Origin: an uncultured Flavobacteriales bacterium
Lineage (GTDB): Bacteria > Bacteroidota > Bacteroidia > Flavobacteriales_D > Crocinitomicaceae
Direction of reading: 5' to 3'
NCBI GenBank assembly: GCA_943789205.1
Contig: CALSTG010000001.1
Coordinates: 1,168,435-1,232,434 of the forward strand
DNA length: 64,000 nt
The first letter of the stretch is position 1. Every line of letters begins with the position of its first letter. Shown here piece by piece: positions 47,020 to 57,917 of the stretch. A program made the position numbers and the translations under genes. The notes beneath the pieces were generated by a model, which was not told the origin of the DNA, searched no databases, and saw nothing but the letters and a program-made list of their open reading frames with translations.

Positions 47020-48858
47020 TCAGCTTGTTTGTAAGTCGAAAAGCTTCTTGTAAAAGCCATCTTTTTGCAATAGAACGTCATGTGAACCACGCTCTACGAT
47101 CTTACCTTTATCTAAAACAAGAATTAAGTCAGATTTTCTAATGGTGCTTAACCTGTGTGCAATTACGATGCAAGTTCGGTCTTTCATAACCCTATCAAGC
47201 GCCTCTTGAACTAATTTTTCTGATTCAAGATCTAAAGCAGATGTTGCTTCATCAAGAATGAGAACCTCCGGATTCTTGTACATGGCCCGTGCAATACTTA
47301 ATCTTTGTTTTTGCCCGCCAGACAATAAGCTGCCTCGCTCACCAATTATGCTTTGATAACCATCTTGCATCTGTGCTATAAAATTGTGTGCATTTGCGAT
47401 TTTTGCAGCCTCTTTCACCCGCTCTAGATCTGGTTCTTGCTCTCCAAACGCAATGTTTTCAATGATACTTGAGTTAAACAATATTGGATCCTGAGACACG
47501 AGCGCCATATTGGCTCTCAAGTCTTTTATTTTGACTGAACCAATATCCAAGCCGTCAATTTTAATGGAGCCGCTTGTTACATCATAGAATCTAGGAATAA
47601 GATTAATGAGTGTTGTTTTGCCACTTCCAGACTCTCCAACCAAAGCGATGTTTTGTCCTTTTTGAATCGTAAAATTTATCTTATTTAGTACAACAGCCGT
47701 ATCATAAGTAAAGCCAACATCTTCAAATGAAATTTGTGTTTTAAATTCTTTAAAAGGTTTGGCATCAGGCGCATCTGTAATCACGTCTGACAAATTTAAT
47801 ATTTCGTTTATTCTATCTTGAGAGGCACGAGATTTGATCATATTCGAAATATTCTTAGAAATATTCTGAACAGGTCTTAAGAATTGAGAAAAAACAATAA
47901 TAAAAGTCATGAACACTTCACCAGATAAAGCGTTTTTCTCACCACCTAAAATCATACTTCCGCCAAACCAAACCAAACTCAAGAGAACCCCTGCTCCTAT
48001 TGTTTCATTCAGCAGAGGCGATAGGTTTTTTTTGCGAGCAGTTCGGGTTACAAGTTTCTGATGCTTCAGGTTGGTTTTTTTGAACCTTGAAATAATAAAT
48101 GTAGCCGCATTAAAAGCCTTTATAATACGCACCCCTTCAATACCCTCATCCATTGATGAGTACATTACACTTGTTTGCTCCTGACTTTTCTTTGCTGTTC
48201 GCTTTAGGCTCTTTCCAATTCTTGATATTACAAAAGCCGATATCGGCATTAAAAGAAATGAAAATAAGGACAAGCTCGGGCTCAGGTAAATCAGTGTTGC
48301 AATATTTATGATAACCGCAAAAGGTTCTCGAAATAAAAGCTCAAGAAGACAAACGACCGCAATTTCCAATTCGTTAACATCACTTACCATTCTAGACATT
48401 AAATCCCCTTTTCGTTCATTCGTATGATAAGCAAGAGGTAATTGCATGGATTTTTTAAATAGTTTATTTCTAACGTCCCGGACGACCGCCATTCTTAATT
48501 CCGATTGGAACCAAACAGCACCGTACCGAAATAAATTTTTGAAGAAAAAGGCTAACATCACCGAGACACAAACAAAAAGTAGCGCATGTAATGGCTCGCT
48601 CTTCACCATGGAAGTCATGGTATAGTTATAATAGTCCTTGACATACAAAAACAAATCAGGAATACCCCAATTGAATTCGGGCTTGCTTACTAGAGGGATG
48701 CTCTCTGGGTCTTTAAAGATAAGTTGAAGCACAGGAATAAATAATACGAGAGAAAGTAAATTAAATACGACAAAAAACATATTACACAGCACCACAAGAA
48801 AAGTGTGCAGCTTGTACTTTGTTGTATATCTAAATATTTCAAGGTATGAATTCAACAT
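47020..48858 (-). CDS. MsbA-like ABC transporter (permease + ATPase)
   Basis: The 612-residue protein is a full half-transporter: an N-terminal six-helix membrane domain (about residues 1-340) and an ATPase domain with Walker A GESGSGKTT (about 412-420), a Q-loop, signature LLSGGQKQRLS (about 513-523), Walker B VLILDEATSAL (about 534-544) and an H-loop AHRLST (about 570-575). Homologues are lipid A/LPS or multidrug exporters; the cargo here is inferred. The start is ATG, 62 bases from the divergent rbfA gene, and a minus-strand TATCTTTG (48864-48871) could be its -7 box, implying a very short leader. Confidence 0.88.
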   Translation of the reverse strand: MLNSYLEIFRYTTKYKLHTFLVVLCNMFFVVFNLLSLVLFIPVLQLIFKDPESIPLVSKPEFNWGIPDLFLYVKDYYNYTMTSMVKSEPLHALLFVCVSVMLAFFFKNLFRYGAVWFQSELRMAVVRDVRNKLFKKSMQLPLAYHTNERKGDLMSRMVSDVNELEIAVVCLLELLFREPFAVIINIATLIYLSPSLSLFSFLLMPISAFVISRIGKSLKRTAKKSQEQTSVMYSSMDEGIEGVRIIKAFNAATFIISRFKKTNLKHQKLVTRTARKKNLSPLLNETIGAGVLLSLVWFGGSMILGGEKNALSGEVFMTFIIVFSQFLRPVQNISKNISNMIKSRASQDRINEILNLSDVITDAPDAKPFKEFKTQISFEDVGFTYDTAVVLNKINFTIQKGQNIALVGESGSGKTTLINLIPRFYDVTSGSIKIDGLDIGSVKIKDLRANMALVSQDPILFNSSIIENIAFGEQEPDLERVKEAAKIANAHNFIAQMQDGYQSIIGERGSLLSGGQKQRLSIARAMYKNPEVLILDEATSALDLESEKLVQEALDRVMKDRTCIVIAHRLSTIRKSDLILVLDKGKIVERGSHDVLLQKDGFYKKLFDLQTS

Positions 48859-48920
48859 TGATACAAAGATACATTTTTACTTTTCGGGTTATCATGAAAT
48901 ACTATTCTTAAATTTGTTGC

Positions 48921-49253
48921 ATGGCATCAATAAGACAAAACAAAATAGAATCTGTAATTCAGTCAGAGGTTTCGGTTTACTTACAAAGAAATTCAAGTAT
49001 TTGTTTGGGTACCATGGTTTCTGTTACTGTAGTAAGGGTAACTTCGGATTTATCACTAGCTCGATGTTACTTGAGTATCTTTGGTGCTAAAGACAAGCAA
49101 GAAGTTTTTGAAAACATCGAATCAAACTCGAGCAGAATTCGCGGAGAAGTAGGAAAAAAGCTCAAAAACTTGAGAAAGATCCCTGCCCTTAAGTTCCACA
49201 TTGATGACTCGTTAGATTACGCATCAAAAATAGATGAACTTCTAAAAAAATAA
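48921..49253 (+). CDS. rbfA: 30S ribosome-binding factor A
   Basis: RbfA helps finish the 16S rRNA 5' end and 30S subunit, notably in the cold. The 110-residue protein has the KH-type pattern: an N-terminal RQNKIESVIQSEVSVYL helix, VTVVRVTSDLSLARCYLSIFG strands (the VTxVxVSxDLxxAxVYxS motif of the family, about residues 34-54), and a C-terminal LKFHIDDSLDYASKIDELL (about 89-107). Length is normal. Its TAA stop overlaps the presumed ATT start of the next gene. Confidence 0.93.
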   Translation: MASIRQNKIESVIQSEVSVYLQRNSSICLGTMVSVTVVRVTSDLSLARCYLSIFGAKDKQEVFENIESNSSRIRGEVGKKLKNLRKIPALKFHIDDSLDYASKIDELLKK

Positions 49254-50482
49254 TTATCAAAACGGCTTTTTACATCGCAAAGACTTATTTCCGTTCCAAG
49301 CGGAAAAAGAACATCATTACTTTAATTACGAGAGTTTCAATCATCGGTATTGCGAGTATAACATGCGCCTTAGTCGTCTTGCTCTCTGCTTTCAATGGTA
49401 TGGAGCAGTTGATCGATGAAATCTATAGTGAGTTTGACCCCTCAATAGTTGTACGTTCTGCTAAGCACAAATCCTTTTATGAAAAAGAGGTTAAGTGGAA
49501 GGCTCTTGAAAAGATTCAAGGGATTCGTGCAATTTCGAAAGGAGTCGAAGCCCTTGCGGTTCTCGAGTATAATCGACCGTTAAGGTCGGAAAAATCCTTT
49601 CGAGTAAAACGAACAAATGCTAAGTTATTTGCTATTGAAGAATCCTTCCTCAATGTTGTCTCGCTAGATCAAAACTTCAAAGGTCCAAAACCTTCATTAG
49701 GGACCTCCACGAAACCAGAAGGTATTATTGGAGTTTCACTTTTACAGAAGCTCGAGGCGCCTTTGGATGGGGACTTTAAGTTATTTCTGCCAAAGACGAC
49801 TATTAGTGTGCGTTCCAAACAGCCCTTTTATACCAAGAAGCTTCAGCTCTCTTCGGTATTATTTTATCGGAACAAGGAGGTTAATGAACAAACACTGTTA
49901 TGGCCATTGTCCGCATACAGAAAGCTCACAGGGGACACACTAAACCGACTTACAAATATTTACTTTTCCGCAAAACCATCGTCAGACATAGAAAATTTAA
50001 AGTCTCAAATTGCAGGTGTATTTGGACCAGATTACGAGGTTAAAACCTACAAGGAAAAAAACGAGTTAATATTTAAGACCAGTAAATCTGAAAAAGCAAT
50101 CTTAACATTGATTTTAATATTTGTATTCGTGTTAGCATCTTTTAACCTTGTATCCTCTTTAACCATGTTATTTATCGAAAAAAAAGATAATTTTTTAGCA
50201 TTTAAATCTTTGGGTTTAACTCGAAAAATGCTTTTTAACGTTTTCTTCTTTCAGGGTCTTTTGATTTGCTTCTTTGGAATTATCATAGGTATCCTTGTTG
50301 GTTATTTAATTTGTTTCTTTCAGGTTTCAACTGAAATGTTACATATTGCTCCTGGTCAGCCTTACCCGATAGGTTTCTCGCTGAAGGACTTTATTACAAT
50401 TGTGGCTTCCGTATCGACTTTAAGCATTTTATTTTCGTTCATCACCGTAAAACTTCTGTTGAGAGGAAGTGAGGATATTTAG
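49253..50482 (+). CDS. LolC/LolE-like ABC transporter permease, start codon apparently ATT
   Basis: From 49253 the protein has 409 residues, the usual length for LolC/E (FtsX-like) permeases, which with LolD release lipoproteins from the inner membrane. It starts IIKTAFYIAKTYF, followed by a first membrane helix, a periplasmic domain, and three late helices (about residues 280-405) with the FtsX-like FKSLGLTRKMLFNVFF motif. In frame, the nearest ATG is codon 50; TTG at 49379 would cut off the first helix. A stop at 49235 limits the start to 49238-49379, and ATT at 49253, sharing the A of the rbfA TAA, is the best fit. Whether ATT is truly used or a base is wrong cannot be told from here. Confidence 0.75.
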   Translation: MIKTAFYIAKTYFRSKRKKNIITLITRVSIIGIASITCALVVLLSAFNGMEQLIDEIYSEFDPSIVVRSAKHKSFYEKEVKWKALEKIQGIRAISKGVEALAVLEYNRPLRSEKSFRVKRTNAKLFAIEESFLNVVSLDQNFKGPKPSLGTSTKPEGIIGVSLLQKLEAPLDGDFKLFLPKTTISVRSKQPFYTKKLQLSSVLFYRNKEVNEQTLLWPLSAYRKLTGDTLNRLTNIYFSAKPSSDIENLKSQIAGVFGPDYEVKTYKEKNELIFKTSKSEKAILTLILIFVFVLASFNLVSSLTMLFIEKKDNFLAFKSLGLTRKMLFNVFFFQGLLICFFGIIIGILVGYLICFFQVSTEMLHIAPGQPYPIGFSLKDFITIVASVSTLSILFSFITVKLLLRGSEDI

Positions 50483-50509
50483 TCCCTAAATTTTATTGGA
50501 TTAAAGTGA

Positions 50510-52066
<1,557 letters not shown>

Positions 52067-52070
52067 CAAT

Positions 52071-52352
52071 ATGAAACTAGAAATCATAACACCGGAGTCA
52101 AACGTTTTTAGTGGAGAAGCAAAAGCAGTTTCTTTACCAGGCCTTGATGGTATATTTCAAGTTTTAAACAATCACGCACCCGTTATTTCTTCATTAAAGA
52201 AAGGGAGTCTTGTTGTAGAACTCGAACAGCCGTTGACCGAAGATCAAAAGAATGATTTCATTGCTGTAGAGTCTCCAGAAAAAATTAGTGTTTCAATAAA
52301 TGGAGGTGTTGCTGAATTGAATCAAAACAAGCTGATTGTTTTAGCGGAGTAA
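52071..52352 (+). CDS. atpC: F0F1 ATP synthase subunit epsilon (short form)
   Basis: The 93-residue protein has the N-terminal beta-sandwich of epsilon (MKLEIITPESNVFSGEAKAV, LPGLDGIFQVLNNHAPVIS) but lacks the C-terminal two-helix hairpin of long epsilon subunits. The short form is typical of Bacteroidota. It begins four bases after the atpD stop, so they are co-translated. It forms part of the rotor stalk and the regulatory brake. Confidence 0.93.
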   Translation: MKLEIITPESNVFSGEAKAVSLPGLDGIFQVLNNHAPVISSLKKGSLVVELEQPLTEDQKNDFIAVESPEKISVSINGGVAELNQNKLIVLAE

Positions 52353-52456
52353 AAGACCTGAGTTGTTTTTGTTGGGCCCGTGTTAAGACTTGTTAACTGC
52401 AATAAGTTAAATAATGCTCATACAAGAATGTTTACTTATCTTCGTTACTTCTAATA

Positions 52457-53203
52457 ATGAGTGATTTAAACCATATTGACCTTAAGGCAATTCCAGAGCA
52501 CATAGCTATCATCATGGATGGCAATGGCCGCTGGGCCAAAACCCAAGGGAAAGATCGAATATTTGGACACACAAAAGGTGTAGATGCCGTTCGTGAAACA
52601 CTCAGGACTGCTGCAGATTTAAAGGTTAAATTCTTAACACTTTATGCTTTTTCGACTGAAAATTGGAACCGTCCTAAGGAAGAGGTTGAAGGACTTATGA
52701 ATCTATTAGTCATGTCCCTCGCCAATGAACTAGAGGAGCTCAACGAAAATGGTGTTAGGCTTCAAGCCATTGGAAATATAAAAGGGCTTCCAAAGGAATG
52801 TCAAGAAAGCCTTAAAGAGGCAATGTTTCAAACTAGAAATAATTCCAGTATAACTCTTGTTTTAGCTTTAAATTATAGCTCTAAATGGGAGATTGAAGAA
52901 ATGGTGAAAAGTATAGCCAAACAAATAAAGGATGAATCGATTATCCTTAATGAAATCAATGAAAATCTCATTTCCAAAGAACTGACTACCAAAGGTATTC
53001 CAGACCCAGAATTACTAATTCGAACGAGTGGTGAACATCGTGTGAGTAATTTTTTACTTTGGCAAATCGCTTACACGGAGTTTTATTTTCTAGATATATT
53101 TTGGCCTGAATTCGGTAAAAAGCAACTCATTGAAGCGATATACGATTATCAAAATAGAGAACGCAGGTTTGGCTTGGTCTCAGAACAATTAAAAGGAGCG
53201 TGA
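52457..53203 (+). CDS. uppS: Isoprenyl transferase (undecaprenyl diphosphate synthase)
   Basis: UppS makes undecaprenyl diphosphate, the carrier lipid of peptidoglycan and LPS, by cis-prenyl addition. In the 248-residue protein the signature IIMDGNGRWA (about residues 18-27), the STENWNRP motif (about 71-78) and the closing RTSGEHRVSNFLLWQIAYTEFYF stretch (about 195-217, with Arg and Ser for the diphosphate) are intact. It overlaps the presumed bamA start region and begins the uppS-bamA-ompH cluster. Confidence 0.95.
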   Translation: MSDLNHIDLKAIPEHIAIIMDGNGRWAKTQGKDRIFGHTKGVDAVRETLRTAADLKVKFLTLYAFSTENWNRPKEEVEGLMNLLVMSLANELEELNENGVRLQAIGNIKGLPKECQESLKEAMFQTRNNSSITLVLALNYSSKWEIEEMVKSIAKQIKDESIILNEINENLISKELTTKGIPDPELLIRTSGEHRVSNFLLWQIAYTEFYFLDIFWPEFGKKQLIEAIYDYQNRERRFGLVSEQLKGA

Positions 53204-53205
53204 TC

Positions 53206-55758
53206 ATGTTGAGGTTTTTTGTGTTGTTGACTTTATTTATCTCCTTTCAATTAGGGGCACAAGATGGACCTTCATCCTTGTCGGAGCTTGACTTTAATTA
53301 TATGTCACCAAAAGAATATGAGCTTGGACCTATCCGAGTTTATGGGGCAGACAATTATGACCACCAAGCAATTCGTTTAATTGCAGGATTGCGACAGGGA
53401 CAACCCATTAAATTACCGAGTGAGCAAATAAATACAGCCATAAAAAACCTTTGGTCTGAGGGCTTGTTTTCTGATATTGCAATTTATGCAGAGAAAGAAA
53501 TTGCAGGGGTAGTTTATTTAATAATTGACCTTCGGCCACGTCCAAAGCTTTCTCGTTTTAAATTTAGGGGTGTTTCTAAGAGAGAAGCGGATAAAATAAG
53601 AGAAGAAATCGCATTGTTTTCTGGAAAAACGATTACCGAAAATCTGGTTTTTCAAACTAAAAATCAAATTAGAGGATACTTTAGAGACAAGTCCTTTTAT
53701 AATGTTTCCGTGCAGATTGATCGCATAAAGGATACAGTTATTAACAATTCCGAACTTTTTTCAATAAACATTGATAAAGGTGCAAAGGTTGGTATAAAAG
53801 AAATTAAAATCAATGGTGCAACGCAAATTCCGATGTGGAAACTAAAGCTTGCAATGAAGGACACCAAAAAGAAATCAATTCTCAGGATCTTTAAACGCTC
53901 GAAATTTACGGAGTCTACATATGAGACAGATAAGTTAGCCTTAATCGACAAGTTTAATGGAGTAGGTTTAAGGGATGCTGAAATCACTTCTGATACGGTC
54001 TATCAAATAGATGAAAAAAGTTTAATGATTGAATTAACAGTAAACGAAGGTGGTAAATATTTCTTTGGTGATATTGACTGGACAGGAAATACAAAATACC
54101 GCTCGAGCTATTTAGATACGATTTTAGGAATAAAAAAGGGGGATCTTTATAATAAGGCACTTCTAGAACAACGCATTTTTGGGAATGGTGATGGGCGAGA
54201 TATATCATCTTTGTACATGGATCGCGGCTATCTATTTTTTCAAATTATACCGGTAGAGACCAATGTCACAAATCGACAAATTAACTACCAGATTCGAATG
54301 CTCGAAGGTAAAGAGGCAAGAATTGGTACGGTTACAGTTAAAGGTAATACAAAGACCAATGATTATGTAATTCTCCGTGAAATAAGAACGCGACCGGGAG
54401 ACCTTTTCAATAAGGCGGATATAATGAGGACTCAAAGAGAATTGGCGCAGCTGGGCTTTTTTAATGAACAAGCCTTTCAGGTAAACCCGCTTCCTAACCC
54501 GGCAAATGGAACCGTAGATATAGAATATGTTGTTGAGGAAAAGTCTTCTGACCAAATTGAACTTTCTGGAGGATACGGTGGTGCAGGACCAACATCTTCT
54601 GGAAGGATTATTGGAACACTGGGACTTACCTTCAATAACTTCTCAACTAAAAACTTTTTTAAGAAGGAGGCATGGACTCCGCTTCCTGGTGGAGATGGTC
54701 AACGTCTTTCGATAAGAGCCCAATCCAACGGACGCTTTTATCAAGGATATAATTTCTCCTTTACTGAGCCATGGCTTGGAGGTAAAAAACCAAACTCTTT
54801 ATCTTTTTGGATCAACAATACAGCATTGAGCTCTAACGGTTTGTTGAGAACGAACCCGGATTATAATGGTCTGTCAATCACAGGAACGGGTATAGGTCTT
54901 GGTAGACGAAAAAAGTGGCCAGATGATTATTTCACAGCATATTATGAGCTCAGTTATCAATACTACGATGTGGTAAACGACTTTAGATTCCCCTTATTTA
55001 CCCAGGGTTATGCAAATGATATAGCATTGAAATATGTACTTCAAAGAAGCTCTGTGAGTGCGCCTATTTATCCGCAAAGTGGATCAAGTTTTAAGTTTAC
55101 AGCCAAAGCCACTTTGCCTTATTCCTTATTTACGGATACAGATTATTCAACAGCGAGTAGTAAAGACAGATATCATTTTCTTGAATATTATCGTTTTAGA
55201 TTTACTGGGGAATGGTATGTTCCTCTATCTCCAGATAAAAAACTTGTGCTAATGCCAAGGTTTGGATTTAGTTTTATCGGGGCATATAATGATAATAAAG
55301 GAATCACTCCTTTTGATAGGTACTCAATGGGGGGTAGCGGTTTGTCAGGGGTAAATCAACTTGGAGGAAGGGAGATAATTGCTTTAAGAGGATATGAAGA
55401 TCAAAACGTATCGTCTGCAGGGGGAGACCCGATTATTGCCAAATACACTTTGGAGCTTCGTTATCCGATATCTCTGAATCCATCAGCAACATTTTATGCA
55501 TTAACTTTTCTTGAAGCTGGAAACACATATCCAACTTTTGATAAATTCAATCCTTTCAATGTAAAACGAGCTGCCGGTATTGGCATTAGGGTGTTCCTGC
55601 CAATGTTTGGAATGCTTGGGCTTGATTATGGGTTAGGCTTTGACAGACTCGATTCTTGGGCTGATGGTTTCGGTGGGTCTACCGACCAATCTGTTGATGA
55701 AAAAGGATTTTATCCTAAATTAAGTTTCACGATAGGAATGAACCTTGGTGAATTATAG
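53206..55758 (+). CDS. bamA: Outer membrane protein assembly factor BamA
   Basis: BamA inserts beta-barrels in the outer membrane. From ATG 53206 the protein has 850 residues: a signal peptide (about 1-18), POTRA repeats (about 40-420; GDLFNKADIMRTQRELAQLGFF is in the last one) and a C-terminal barrel with the lid-loop motif RGY (RGYEDQN) and a final strand ending GMNLGEL. The AGGAG at 53193-53197 sits at good spacing from ATG 53206, whereas GTG 53200 is too close. The cluster order uppS-bamA is conserved; the usual next genes ompH-ompH come after the inserted hydrolase gene. Confidence 0.94.
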   Translation: MLRFFVLLTLFISFQLGAQDGPSSLSELDFNYMSPKEYELGPIRVYGADNYDHQAIRLIAGLRQGQPIKLPSEQINTAIKNLWSEGLFSDIAIYAEKEIAGVVYLIIDLRPRPKLSRFKFRGVSKREADKIREEIALFSGKTITENLVFQTKNQIRGYFRDKSFYNVSVQIDRIKDTVINNSELFSINIDKGAKVGIKEIKINGATQIPMWKLKLAMKDTKKKSILRIFKRSKFTESTYETDKLALIDKFNGVGLRDAEITSDTVYQIDEKSLMIELTVNEGGKYFFGDIDWTGNTKYRSSYLDTILGIKKGDLYNKALLEQRIFGNGDGRDISSLYMDRGYLFFQIIPVETNVTNRQINYQIRMLEGKEARIGTVTVKGNTKTNDYVILREIRTRPGDLFNKADIMRTQRELAQLGFFNEQAFQVNPLPNPANGTVDIEYVVEEKSSDQIELSGGYGGAGPTSSGRIIGTLGLTFNNFSTKNFFKKEAWTPLPGGDGQRLSIRAQSNGRFYQGYNFSFTEPWLGGKKPNSLSFWINNTALSSNGLLRTNPDYNGLSITGTGIGLGRRKKWPDDYFTAYYELSYQYYDVVNDFRFPLFTQGYANDIALKYVLQRSSVSAPIYPQSGSSFKFTAKATLPYSLFTDTDYSTASSKDRYHFLEYYRFRFTGEWYVPLSPDKKLVLMPRFGFSFIGAYNDNKGITPFDRYSMGGSGLSGVNQLGGREIIALRGYEDQNVSSAGGDPIIAKYTLELRYPISLNPSATFYALTFLEAGNTYPTFDKFNPFNVKRAAGIGIRVFLPMFGMLGLDYGLGFDRLDSWADGFGGSTDQSVDEKGFYPKLSFTIGMNLGEL

Positions 55759-55801
55759 TTAAACAGCCTTTTATTTTTTTATCTATCCTAAGAATTTCTT
55801 A

Positions 55802-55827
55802 AATTACGTATCTAACATTACGTAATT
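55802..55827 (+). promoter_or_regulatory. Perfect 9-bp inverted repeat abutting a start codon
   Basis: AATTACGTA (55802-55810) and TACGTAATT (55819-55827) are exact complements around an eight-base spacer, and the second arm ends at the base before the ATG of the secreted hydrolase gene. It could be an operator or a hairpin that covers the start codon. Confidence 0.5.
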
Positions 55828-57268
55828 ATGAAAATGCACTCAAAAAGTTTCGCCTTATTTTTTTCAAGCTTTATTTTAGGAACCTCTTTTAGTCAAAATT
55901 TTATTTCCTCAACTTTCATTAATACTATAGAACCCTCTGTTTTAATGGCAGTTTCTGGGCTTTCTCTTACATACTCAGTGGATACTTATAAAATTGTCTA
56001 CGAAACTACAGATGTTGACGGTTCAGCAACGGTTGCATCAGGCGCTTTTTGCATTCCAGTGAGCCCTGAATGTCAAGGTTTCCCGATAGCTGTATATGAG
56101 CATGGGACAAGTTTGAGAAAAGTTGACGTGCCTTCAGAAGATATTCAAGAGACTTATATTGGCCGCATTTTCGCTGCAGGAGGTTACCAAGTCGTTATGC
56201 CTGATTATTTGGGAATGGGAGAAAGTCCAGGATTACATCCTTATTGTCATGGGGAGTCGGAAGCAACGGCGACTTTGGATATGATTCGGGCAGTGCGTGA
56301 GGCACAATTTCTTGGCGAAATACCTGGTATGGAGCCAGACAACGGAGAGCTTTTCTTAACGGGATACTCCCAGGGCGGCCATGCTGCAATGGCGACCCAC
56401 AAACACATAGAAGAAAATAATTTATTAGAGGAATTTAATGTAATTGCATCTGCCCCTTGTTCAGGGCCTTATGAAATTACGGGAGCTATGGCAGATACTA
56501 TTTTAGCCGCGTCCTATTCCAACCCAGGCTATATTGTCTATATTATGGCATCTTATCAAAGGGTATATGGTGATTTGTATACAAGTTATTCTGATATCTT
56601 AAAAGCACCATATGATGAAATTGTTGAGCCCTATTTTAATGGAAACAATTACACCTTAGGTATGGGAAGCCTAAACAACCAACTCCCTCAGGAGATTCAG
56701 TCTTTTGTTGAGGACTACGGTCCTTGAGAACTTTTTAGCAGCTTCGGAAGACTTATCACATCCTATTTGGCAAGCAATGGCGGCAAACGACAATCATGAT
56801 TGGCTACCCACAAGGCCCATAAAGATGTTCTATTGTACAGGTGATGAACAAGTATCCTTTCAAAATGCAATTGTGGCTGAAGCTACAATGATAGAAAACG
56901 GAGCGACCGGTGTTGAGGCCATTTTTAAAGGGGAAGGAATGCATAATGATTGTGTGTTACCATCACTCACGGACGCTTTTACGTGGTTTGAATCCTTAAA
57001 GACAGAATGCTCTGTTGGTATTGCGGGAATTAACACGGAAGACATCAAGGTGTATCCAAACCCAATCCAAAACACATTTAGAATAGAAACAGAAGCCTAT
57101 CTCGGTAGTGAAATGTCCATTTTGGATCAAGCTGGTCGAGTTGTTCTTAGGCAAGAAAACGTTGTTTCGAATAGTGAAATTGACATTTCAAATTTAAACC
57201 CAGGGTGTTATTTCCTGTTGTTAAATAATGTGAACAAATCTATTACTATAAAGCTTATTAAAGCATAA
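55828..57268 (+). pseudogene. Secreted alpha/beta hydrolase (lipase family) with T9SS tail, frameshifted
   Basis: Two frames are one gene: 55828-56727 (299 residues) and 56705-57268 (187 residues). The front has a signal peptide (about 1-23), the oxyanion region YEHGTSLRK, the MPDYLGMGES segment and the nucleophile elbow GYSQGG (about residues 186-191). The rear supplies CTGDEQVSF (acid region), EGMHNDC (catalytic His) and a T9SS sorting domain (DIKVYPNPIQNTFRIE... onward). At 56722-56727 the front reads GP then TGA; deleting one T gives GPENFLAAS and restores a 479-residue protein (1441 bases minus one is 480 codons). Substrate is unknown; relatives are secretory lipases or tannase/feruloyl-esterase-like. 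Confidence 0.78.
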
Positions 57269-57381
57269 GTCCTTAAAAGTCTAAAAAGACCATAGAAACT
57301 ATGGACTTCGCGCAATAATTGTAATGAATTCTTTACAATAATTATGTATCTTCGGCGTTCAATTGGTCAATTGTACCGCTT

Positions 57382-57894
57382 ATGTTGAAATATTTTTTCT
57401 TATTCTTTTTGTTTTTTGGCACAACCTTTGCCTACAGTCAATCATATGCATATATAGATTCTGATTATATCATGAGTAAGGTTCCTGAATATGTTCAATC
57501 TAAAGAAAAGCTTGATAAGCTTGCAGAGCGTTGGACCAAAGAAATTGAAGATCGATATGCCGCAATAAAAAGCAAGAAAAGTAACTTCGAACGAGAAGAG
57601 ATTTTATTACCTAAGGAGGAACGTATTAAAAGAAGAGAGGAGATAGAAAATTTGGAGCAAGAGGCCCTAGATCTTCAGACCCTACATTTTGGAAGCGAAG
57701 GGGATTATTTTCAAAAACGTCAAGAATTGATAAAACCAATTCAAGACAGAATCTTCACAGCACTTAAGAAAATCGCTAAAAGTGATGGTTATGACCTTGT
57801 TTTCGATAAAGCAAACCAAAGCAGTCTAATCTTTGCGACAAGTGATTACGATATCAGTGATGATATTTTAGATGAAATGGGAATTAGTGAATAG
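57382..57894 (+). CDS. Skp/OmpH-family periplasmic chaperone (first copy)
   Basis: The 170-residue protein has a signal peptide (about residues 1-20, ending AYSQ), the OmpH start SYAYIDSDYIMSKVPEY, and then a long charged coiled coil (LDKLAERWTKEIEDRYAAIK... about 45-115). Skp-type trimers hold unfolded outer-membrane proteins in the periplasm for BamA. A short TTACAAT inverted repeat lies in the leader. It forms a pair with the next gene, 23 bases away. Confidence 0.9.
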   Translation: MLKYFFLFFLFFGTTFAYSQSYAYIDSDYIMSKVPEYVQSKEKLDKLAERWTKEIEDRYAAIKSKKSNFEREEILLPKEERIKRREEIENLEQEALDLQTLHFGSEGDYFQKRQELIKPIQDRIFTALKKIAKSDGYDLVFDKANQSSLIFATSDYDISDDILDEMGISE

Positions 57895-57917
57895 AAATAA
57901 ATAAATAATAAATAAAA

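Noticed and set aside
46971..47090. Longer desaturase start
   Set aside because: It would add a segment overlapping the exporter gene end that does not look like desaturase sequence.
48803..49090. 95-codon plus-strand frame
   Set aside because: Overlaps the exporter start and rbfA in another frame; rbfA has clear family motifs.
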